In this document: positions 56,076 through 64,000 of the stretch, one piece after another
Layout: every line of letters begins with the position of its first letter
Numbering within the stretch: the first letter of the stretch is position 1
Assembly: GCF_004337985.1 (NCBI RefSeq)
Contig: NW_021940920.1
Span: 1,410,549 to 1,474,548, forward strand
DNA: 64,000 nt
Reading direction: 5' to 3'
Origin: Pyricularia pennisetigena
Lineage: Eukaryota; Ascomycota; Sordariomycetes; Magnaporthales; Pyriculariaceae
Translations under genes and position numbers: made by a program
The notes under the pieces: generated by a model
The model's input: only the letters and a program-made list of their open reading frames with translations
What the model was told of the DNA's origin: nothing
The model's database searches: none

Positions 56076-57094
56076 AGGGGGCGTTCATAACCACATGGTC
56101 AGGATTCCACCTCTTTTGACTGAGTAGTTAGGTAGAGCCTTATTCGTACTTTTTTCTCACGCGACAGATGCAACCGAGGGAAATTTGTTCTGTTGATTTT
56201 CTTATTTTTGTTTCTCTGCCATGGTGTCAAGCATGTGCAATCCACGAACTTGGCTACCACAATCAAGGCGACGCAATGTAACAATTCCTAGAAAAGAAAA
56301 AAAGCCGGGCCTGTTAGTTAGCCCCTTACCACTAACAAGTCAAAGTTGAGGTCAAAAGGCTATCAAAGGCAATGACTGCCCCCACGTTGAATCCACTATC
56401 GAGCCCTTGGCCGATTTTGCTTCCTCCTCTCCCGCTAGCCTGCCCGGATGAGACGATACATATGAATAGGTAGTACCTCGCAGTCTTGAGTGGCGCGAAA
56501 ATAACATTTGTGCCCGCATTGATTCCATACATGCCTTGTAAGACAGCCAAGGTTAGTAATAAAATATTTCCAGGCGTATCATGAAGACATTTTTTGATTA
56601 TTACAGAAAACGTGATGACAAAAATACTCCTTTCGCATGCTTATTAAGTACAAGATTATCAATGCACAAAAGTTCAATCGAATTTGGAGCCGTCCTAACT
56701 CACCGGACCGCGTTTAATCACCCGACAGGGGCAGGCAGGGACTGCGAAAATGGGCGAGCGATCAGGTAACAAACGGAGTATATATCGCCGTCTCGTCTAG
56801 TGTTCAGCGTACTTGCCAGCCGTCGACTAAAACGTAAATTGTGTTTCTGCTTGCTGTCTATTCAGTCAGATATATCCATGGAAGGGCGTATGCACCTCGT
56901 GCTATCACGTGCGCGGTGCTGGTCTGCATATGACAAGCCAAAAAAAAAAAAAAAAAACAACTATATTTTCTGAGTAAATAATGATCAAAGTATCCAACCA
57001 TTAAATCCACTACCCCAGCAAAAGAATAGCAGCAAAACCCCATCCCGTGCCAAGACTTTTGTTTTTCTTGTTTTTCAAAGACCGCCAAGCATCT
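56076..57094. other. Intergenic region
   Basis: No gene is recognised. It holds the 3' ends of the convergent LPMO and 57095 genes. An A-run lies at about 56941-56957. Confidence 0.4.
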
Positions 57095-57361
57095 TCAGTT
57101 GTTGCAAAAGCCGTTCTGTCTCAGACTCCAGCCGCTCGGCAGGTTCTGAACAGAGCTGAGACCGCAGCTCGAGGTGGCCCTGATGCCCCAGCGACGACCC
57201 TGGTTATCGCTGATGGTGGTGACTGAGTTGATGCGGGCACAGCCGCTGCCGACGGAGGCCTGGTTGGAGTTGAGGATCTGCACGCTGCAGCCGGTGCCCT
57301 GGGCGAAGGCAGCGGGCACAAGGGCCAGGGCGATAACGGAGGCGGTGGCGAGGAACTGCAT
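57095..57361 (-). CDS. Small secreted four-cysteine protein, ToxB/MAX-like
   Basis: An 88-residue intronless protein with a strong signal peptide ([20 protein letters not shown], 1-20). The mature 68 residues have cysteines at 25, 41, 66 and 86 and short beta-strand-like segments: [19 protein letters not shown], and LPSGWSLR (74-81), with the last cysteine two residues from the end. Size, four cysteines in this order and the ATSSCGL element resemble ToxB-type host-selective proteins of Pyrenophora and their homologues in other ascomycetes, which adopt the MAX fold. Activity cannot be inferred. GC-biased codons differ from the AT-zone candidates and suggest stable expression. A TTATATATTC lies about 200 bases upstream (57561). 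It sits directly after the starch pair. Confidence 0.7.
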   Translation of the reverse strand: MQFLATASVIALALVPAAFAQGTGCSVQILNSNQASVGSGCARINSVTTISDNQGRRWGIRATSSCGLSSVQNLPSGWSLRQNGFCNN

Positions 57362-60300
57362 TTTCGATAAATTGGTTTGCTTGCGTCTCTAAGTGTCGCG
57401 GTTAGCACACAGCGGACCTTGAAGCATGCTGGATCGGCGGAACGTGTTGAGGCTTACTGGATAGATGGACGGCTGCTTTGAGCGAGAGTAGAGGAGCGAA
57501 CAACTGAAGCTGATGACAAGTGAGTCGAATGGGATCTAGAGGCCTGCAGCTACTGACACTTTATATATTCATCCCCAAAGGATTTTTCCAAAGGAGTTTT
57601 TGAGGCCGACCTTCTATAGGGGCGTCTCGGCCCCATAGCCCCTCGATCAGTGGAACAATTTTCCACGCGGACTCCGACTCATTTGATGCGAGGGCCGCCT
57701 TTGCTAAACTACAAACAGCATAACAATATTACTGAAAAGGACGCTACACGAGCCAGTCGTTGGCCTATGCGCCGTTTGTGGCTCCCTTCTCATTAGAAAA
57801 GACATGACTAGCTGTGGATAAGCCACCAGGAATCGTATCAAAAAGAAAAGAGTGGTTATTCAAAAGGGTCCCGGCCTTGAGAGCTGGTCCCGCAAACGGG
57901 GTGGGGGGAGAACAACAAGTTCAACAGTCAATGCCAGCCGCAAATAAGAGCCAAGTAGTTGTGCAAGAGGGAAAGTCCCAGGACTGGCCCAGACAAAACC
58001 TTCGTTGGCAGAGCCCAAAGGTGCCGATAAGCGTCCCGTTTGCATGGAGCGAATCGGCACGTGGTGGGGATTGGGTTGGGGTTTTCCGGCCCGCCCATTC
58101 AAAAAGATTGTTGCCCCTTTATTCCAGCATCATATTAAAAACGTCGCACAAACCACTGGAGTCCATATTGGGCGGAGCGCGACGTTGCTAGGACGGCGAT
58201 GTCGCCGATCGGTGACTTTGTTGCCTTAATTCTCTCAATGCCGCGCGGGAGATCTACTATGGTAGGGCCCGACCGCCACTCCCCCGGTGCGGATCGAAGC
58301 CCCGCCCCCGTCTGCCGCATGCACAAGGTCGCGGCGGTAGCGGTGACAGGGGTTGCGATGTATTTACGGGTGACGCAAGGAAAAGAATTGATTCATGGCA
58401 AGGGACAATGGGTTAGTTATACAATAGCATTCTGCATTCGTAAAGTCCAAAGGAAGACAGAAGCTCCTGTGTCATTGAGCGGCGTAAAAGCAATGCTAGC
58501 TGTGGATTATACCTGTGAATCCATCACGGGGGCCGACAGTGAGATTGACATACTGTAGATGGGGCTCTGCAAAGTAAACTTTGCATGCATCTCCTCAGGA
58601 CAAATAGTCACAAGGCAGTCAAGGGGGTAAAAGATTATTACGATTTGCACTTTCAGTTCCACTGTCCACCTCGTCTCGGCGCCAGCAGCCCCGTCAAAGC
58701 CATCTTGGACCACCCCCATGGGATGGCCCGCCAGCTCTGACTCGAGGATCTTGTCCACTCGAAGATATCAAAGGAACCGCCAAAACTGGGCCGCATCTAC
58801 CAAGATCGGCTCAAGCCGACTTGATATGCCTTGATCTGCTTTCCACATGCCTACAAAGGAAGGTGCAGGCTCGTTGCATCGAGATTCAATTACAGATAAA
58901 AGAAAGCCTCTTCTGTCGTAATTTGAACATCACGAAACCTCACTATGGTGATTGCTGGACTTTGCCAATCCGTTCCCAGTTAAAGCACAAAGTTTCTCTC
59001 TTTCTATGCTACAAACCATGTTTGCTTGATCCGAGCAACACGGCGCGTCTGCTGTTTGCATAAAAGGCTTCAGCACCCCGGAGGAGCACCACGTGACCAA
59101 CAGTGGGGGCGATGAAAGCAAACAAGGTCATTTTCAATGTCATTTCAGGTGGCCATATAAGATAGGTCAGTATTAGGATGCCTCCCAGCTATCCACAAGC
59201 TGGGTCGAAACCTGGCGAGATCCAGGCTCCAGCTGGGACAAAGACCGCGGCCTTGCAATCTACCTCGTGATAGTTTCGCTTAGTTGTTATTCAATCTTGC
59301 CCAAGAGGTGAATGCCTATTGAGGGTAGAAAGTATAATAAATTATGTAGTGGGTACCTGGATGTATCCGGCCTGCGGCCCGCAGCTACCCTTGATCCAAG
59401 CTTTAGCCTTGCTCTCTTTTAGTGGCGTACATCAGCACTAGACCTCCCCCTCGATACAGTTGTGGATAAATCAAATGGTTTAGACTTGTTGTGTCGCCTT
59501 TTATACTCAGATTACAGCTCAACAATAAAAACATGTCTCTTCGCGCTTCAACTCTAGCGAGGCCTTCACTCCAGGCAACATGATTCGCCCCAAACAATTC
59601 TCGAAACAAGTCACAAAGAGCCTCCACCGTCTCGACTTCCCACGCGGCCGCCTTTTTGGAGACAGATTCGCCTTGAACGCCTCGTAGAAACGGTCGATTC
59701 CCAGGCCGACAGGTCCAGGTGGACAAATCCTCGTCGCGTGGTGTTAATGGTGTGAATGATTTATTTATCCAAGTGACCATGTCTTCCTTGTTCAAAGGGC
59801 TCCTCGGCAAAGGATCTCTTGCTTCTGTCCACCTATAGCGTGGTCGCCAGTAACATAGATCCGGAAAAAGGTTCAGCTGACAGAAAAGAGGCTAGAGGCA
59901 AAGAAATCGACACATGCGCAATTATGAGCTTGCTTCCCGTCTTGCTGGCGATCAGTGTTCAGCTGGACCAAAAGACCTCGTTGCATTTTGCATGGTCGAA
60001 AATCCCCAGCAACGGCCGGCAATCGGTCAAGTACAAAATCACTTGTAAATTTTCAACACGCATGACACTTTTCCAAACGGTATTCCTGTCCAATCTGGTT
60101 TTTGCTTACAAAATGTGGGAAGCACATGGAGCAGTTAGACCTTTTTGTTTGCCGCGGCCAGCGCTCAGATTATTTGGAAAATAGCGCTAGCACCCCGGAG
60201 GAGGAGCAGCCTTTAGGCGATGACTGTCTGAATCTTGCACAAAGTATACGGAATCGGTTCACCCCAGCCCGAGGAGAATACGATTGGGCCCGCCTCGCCC

Positions 60301-60740
60301 GGGCTGGAGGAGGAGACATTCAACTCCCTGTCTAGTACACGCATTTTGTTGTTCCTAAATGTTTTGTCTGCGTTGAACTTGGTCTCCTGACTAGCCGAAG
60401 CAGGGGCGGATCTGAGAGCAAATTACCCACCTCTGTCTGTACCACCCTCGGCTAGAGTGATGCAAGGTTAGCTGGACACGATGAAGTGAAAGAAGAAATC
60501 GGGTGCCTCCTTTCTAGCTTTACAGACCATCTTGATATGACCAAGCAAATGTTTGAGATATTTTAAACATCGGGCGATCAAGACTCGAGTCGCTAATGTT
60601 ACAGATATTGGAACGACCACGGGACTTGCTATAAGACCTTCCATGAATGTTCGAGCTCTGGCCGTCCTGGAGGTGACTGGCCTGCGAGAAACCTTGGTAT
60701 AAACGACAAATATCATAACTGGGGCGGCTCGCTACATCAG
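57362..60740. other. 3.4 kb region with no confident gene
   Basis: The first 200 bases are the promoter of the 57095 gene. Frames of moderate length occur, notably 58507-58758 minus (with VVQDGFDGAAGAETRW) and 59403-59810 minus (135 codons with AAAWEVETVEALCDLFRELF), whose residue use is protein-like, but neither has a known motif or a supported start. They may be decayed exons. No RNA gene is seen. Confidence 0.35.
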
Positions 60741-61040
60741 AACTGCAGTAGCTGCAGTAGCTGTGTTTATGTTGGGATGTGTATCGAATGATAAATCCCG
60801 GTCGATTGGTCGCTTAAAATTTTTGCAAAAATAACGCCGGGTACCCCCTGCTCGGCTCCCCCCCTGTTCGGCACCCCGAAAATCTAACAACAAAATACAT
60901 ACTTTTATAAACAAATTTAAATATGAAACTATCAACGAACAAAAATACAATCGTTTTCAAGCTGTTCCGGTTTATTAACCTTCTTTTTAGCAGCTAAAAA
61001 TTCCAAATTTTCTATATTATTTTCCTGCAATCCAATAATA
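60741..61040. other. Left edge of the terminal AT-rich block
   Basis: At 60839-60884 two imperfect copies of CCCCCTG-YTCGGC-WCCCC stand in tandem, an island of G+C in AT-rich DNA. They may be terminal or subterminal repeats of the decayed transposon to the right. Confidence 0.4.
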
Positions 61041-62540
61041 TTTTATTTATTAACCAAAAACTCGTTTGGATCCGGAATTACCCTCCTTTTTTTAATCGGC
61101 CGTATTACCTCCAATTGTGCTTCCAATATACTGATTTTTTGCTGGGCGTTAACCAAAAATATATTTTTAATTTCGAAGTTTTGTTGGATTTTTGCAAATA
61201 AAAAACGTAAAATAGCGTTAATTTTATTAAATTGGGAAAACTTTTGCAATTAAAATTAAATATTTCGGGTCGTTTTAAGGGTTTTCCAAATAAATAAAAA
61301 CGGGTCGTTAATTTTTTGAGTTGGGTTTTCCTGTATTTTATCCTTTTATAAACCGTTATTTTTACTTTTTTATAACGTTGGCGTTGCTATCTCTTAATAA
61401 AAAAGGGTTAAAACTGGTTTAATTAAATGTTTCGGTTATAAACCCGTTATACACCACCCAAATTAAAAACCTTTTGCTGTAAATGTTTTCGATTTAGCTA
61501 TATTATAATAACAAAGGGAATTTCGTTTTCCAATAATTAGTAAATAATAAAATTGGTTAATTAATCCAAATTAACGTCGATAAGCCTTTTTTAATGGCCT
61601 AAAAACCGATAAATCCAATAATTGGAAAATGTATAACGAATAAAGTGGTGAATATGGGAGTTATATATTATTTTGTAAATAAAAAAATATAAATTCGTCC
61701 GTTATATACAATCCGTAATCGTCGAAAACTAATAACCGCTTTTTAGGGGTATTAAATTAAATATACGGAATAGACACTTTTTTTAACTATTCGATAACCG
61801 TTTCGTTATTCGTCCACCCGTTTTCGGTTGCATAAAATTGCCATTATCGAAAAAATTTAAATCCGTTGGAAATTATTATTATTATACGTTTTTTCCTTTT
61901 AATAAAACGAAAGGAGGGAAAATAATACCCGTAACCGATATATATTCGATTATAATCGTCGAACCCCGCGTTCCCGGTTTTTATCGCTGTAACGGCCAAT
62001 TTCCATTAAAGCCTAATATTAAACCGTTCAATTTTTTACTTTCCATTATACCGGTTTCGTCCATATTCCGCCGATTTTCCGGTTTAATATTGTTAATAAC
62101 GGGGTTAATAATATAAAACCACTGTTTTGGATTCGTGCCTAAGGCACGTATCACGTGATAAGATAAAAGAGCGGGTCAGGGACAATATATAAAGGGAAGG
62201 ACACTACCACGACCCGGACACACACCTTTTCCTTCCTTCTCCGCTCAGCGTTAGTAATAATACCAACAAGGATACTTAACGGTCCCTAGGCCGTTGGCTT
62301 ACCCTATAACAACCACTAAAATTTAATTGTTTCCGTAATAGCCCCATTAACCCGGGCGTTTTTTTTATTCGACGGGGTTTTTGGGTTTTGAGAATTGGAT
62401 AACGAACCAAAAAAAACGGGTTATCCAACGTTTTCCGAAACTTTTTATTTTTCCGGCGGTTTGAAGAATTCGTTCGGTAAAAAAGCGTAATTTTTAATGC
62501 GTTTGCGGAAGCTCTAAAGTTGCTTGGGTAAATATCCAAT
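61041..62540 (-). mobile_element. RIP-decayed pogo/Fot1-like DDE transposase
   Basis: Translating the minus strand gives, in order, RRNMDETGIMES (about 62070, with the first catalytic Asp), TIIIEYISVTGIIFPPFVLL (about 61955), four TAA codons in a row (61873-61884) followed by FPTDLNFF, LLVFDDYGLYITDEF (about 61710, second catalytic Asp region), LLDLSVFRPLKKAYR (about 61590) and at the C-terminus LEAQLEVIRPIKKRRVIPDP (about 61110). This order is that of the DDE_1/pogo transposases of fungal Fot1/Pot2-type elements. The minus-strand frame at 62276-62539 may be its N-terminal part. Stops and A+T excess show it is dead. Confidence 0.75.
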
Positions 62541-64000
62541 TAATTAAATGCTTTTCCTATTTCGTAAAAAGCTTTAAAAAGGGCTTTGTGTTTGTGTATA
62601 AGGTTAAAAACCTTTAAATCGATTTTAAAGTGTAAATTTAGGTATTCCCCATTTTCGGGAGGTTTTTGCAATTAATTCGCCATTACTAACTGTTAATTAT
62701 ATGCGTTATTTAGCATGTAATGGGTCCACTTTTATTTGTATATAAGCCACAATAGATAGAGCCGAAATGGGGCTGTTAAGGTTGTCAAATTTTCTGTTAT
62801 ATTTTGTGTGTTGCAGGAATTGCGATTTAAAATCAGCGAATGGGGTTTCACCCTATACCGGGTTTAATACCCACCCTGCACTTACGAGTTAACTACCCTA
62901 TACCGGGTTGAAATTTTCACCAAATTAGCAAATTAATGCAAACCCAAAAATAGTTTGTATAAAAATAAAGGTGTTTTTTTAACAACGTATATAAAATAAT
63001 TTTTCGGAAAATCGTGTGCGGCACCGGAACCTTTTGCGGGGTGCGGACCCCCATTTTGATATCGGAAAATATGTAAGGGAAATAAAACAAAATCTCCCCC
63101 ACCGATAAATCAAATTTATTAATCCCAAAATTAGTGAATTTAGTATATATAAACCCTGTAATTACAGGTTTTTACAGCGCAATTAACACTACGCCGCACC
63201 TAGGCTAATACCTAACCACCTGTTAGCAACAAATATTGTTAACAAGTTATAAACCCGGAGAAGTTTTAATTTGTATACTAAAATGCATTTTGCATCGCTG
63301 GAAAACCTGAAGTTTAAACTTTATTTTGGTTATTGTGGCATTTTTACAGCACGTATATTAACGAAGATATTGCTGTTTTTGTGCAAAATTATTGGTTTTA
63401 GGCGTTAATTTAGCATTTAACCCCCTGTATTTACAATGGGGATCGCTAAAAATTAGCGTGCGACTCAGGCCCTTTTAGGTACTGCAGCGATCGCTTGCAT
63501 TGCAAATCCAAAAATTTTTGGTAAGGTTTTTATAAATCGTGCACACCATTGTAATTGGTTCAAATTTTTAATAGGGTTCACGTTAGCGAATTAAGGCCAA
63601 AAACCCCTGTATTCGTTCGCTAATAACCCATTAAATCCTAATGCGTTTAATAGGGTTTACAATAACCCACAAACCCATTAACGGAATTACGTTAATAGTT
63701 AATTTACCCTGCACAATACCCTGCACAATACCCTGCAATTTACCCTGCACCCACTTAACGAATTGAATTCGTTACGTGCACTTAAATTGGTACAAATACC
63801 AGGGCACCCATTAATTGGGGATTTTAGGGATTCCAACCCTGTATTTTAATGGATTTTAATGGATTTTAACCACTGAAAATAGCAATAAGCCCTATAATTG
63901 GCAGTTACAGGCCTATGCCCGTTAGAAGGCAAACGGTATAGCAAATCCTAAATTAAATAGGGTATTTACCCTTAGGCAATTAGGTTAATTGATTATAGCT
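62541..64000. other. AT-rich block to the end of the window
   Basis: No gene is readable. GC islands at about 63010-63055 (GCGGGGTGCGGACCCCC) may mirror the island at 60.85 kb. A twice-repeated ACCCTATACCGGGTT lies at about 62852 and 62893. The 63.4-64.0 kb part is rich in TACCCTGCA and other TTAACC/CCCTG words. Confidence 0.5.
63705..63752. repeat. Short tandem repeat of TACCCTGCACAA
   Basis: Three to four imperfect units of TACCCTGCACAA, with a related TACCCTGCA also seen at about 62870. Possibly a subterminal transposon repeat. Confidence 0.7.

Noticed and set aside
59403..59810. 135-codon minus-strand frame as a gene
   Set aside because: Residue use is protein-like but there is no motif, no supported start and no intron evidence; it may be a decayed exon.
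1..64000. tRNA, rRNA and CRISPR arrays
   Set aside because: No cloverleaf with intact A and B boxes was recognised by eye, no rRNA sequence, and no regularly spaced repeats.

Overview
The window looks like a plant-associated filamentous ascomycete, probably a Sordariomycete close to the Magnaporthales. The basis is GC-rich genes with short GT-AG introns and CTAAC-type branch points, an ascomycete laccase, a CBM20 alpha-amylase beside an AA13 lytic polysaccharide monooxygenase, many small secreted proteins, and AT-rich blocks whose decayed transposase carries CAA-to-TAA type stops as left by repeat-induced point mutation (RIP). The lineage is inference; no marker gene is present.

Layout. 0-11 kb: an alpha/beta hydrolase (1792-2643), a decayed GH28 exopolygalacturonase (about 4200-5345), a Ure2-type glutathione transferase abutting a 572-base assembly gap, and an intact single-exon laccase (8481-10274). 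11-28 kb: a gene-poor compartment alternating AT-rich decayed DNA with isolated small secreted proteins (11509, 12565, 16580, 19927, 22669). 28-33 kb: a graveyard with a sphingolipid C9-methyltransferase pseudogene split by an inverted-repeat element and a cytochrome P450 pseudogene with a TTTTC microsatellite in its haem region. 33-51 kb: sparse DNA with a two-helix membrane protein (39017), further secreted proteins (36004, 41611, 44145, 47446), two broken effector-like genes (43522, 47952), a small two-exon gene (46008) and another copy of the inverted-repeat element (49451). 51-57 kb: a starch-degrading pair, a GH13 alpha-amylase with CBM20 and an AA13 LPMO with CBM20, transcribed away from a shared 1.15 kb region, then a four-cysteine secreted protein resembling the ToxB/MAX fold (57095). 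57-64 kb: no convincing gene, then an AT-rich block with a decayed pogo/Fot1-like transposase on the minus strand.

The most interesting signal is a set of small proteins with a shared layout: signal peptide, a cysteine in an early beta-strand-like stretch, a second cysteine about 40 residues later, then a motif [LI]-P-x-G-[FYW]-x-[LIF] 7-10 residues on. It is clear in 16580, 47446 and 57095, looser in 19927, and traceable in the broken copies at 47952 and 17709. This suggests one divergent MAX-like effector family seeded through the AT-rich compartment. The remaining metabolic genes (laccase, amylase plus LPMO, GST) fit a saprotrophic or plant-infecting lifestyle. All family and fold assignments come from reading motifs, not from searches.
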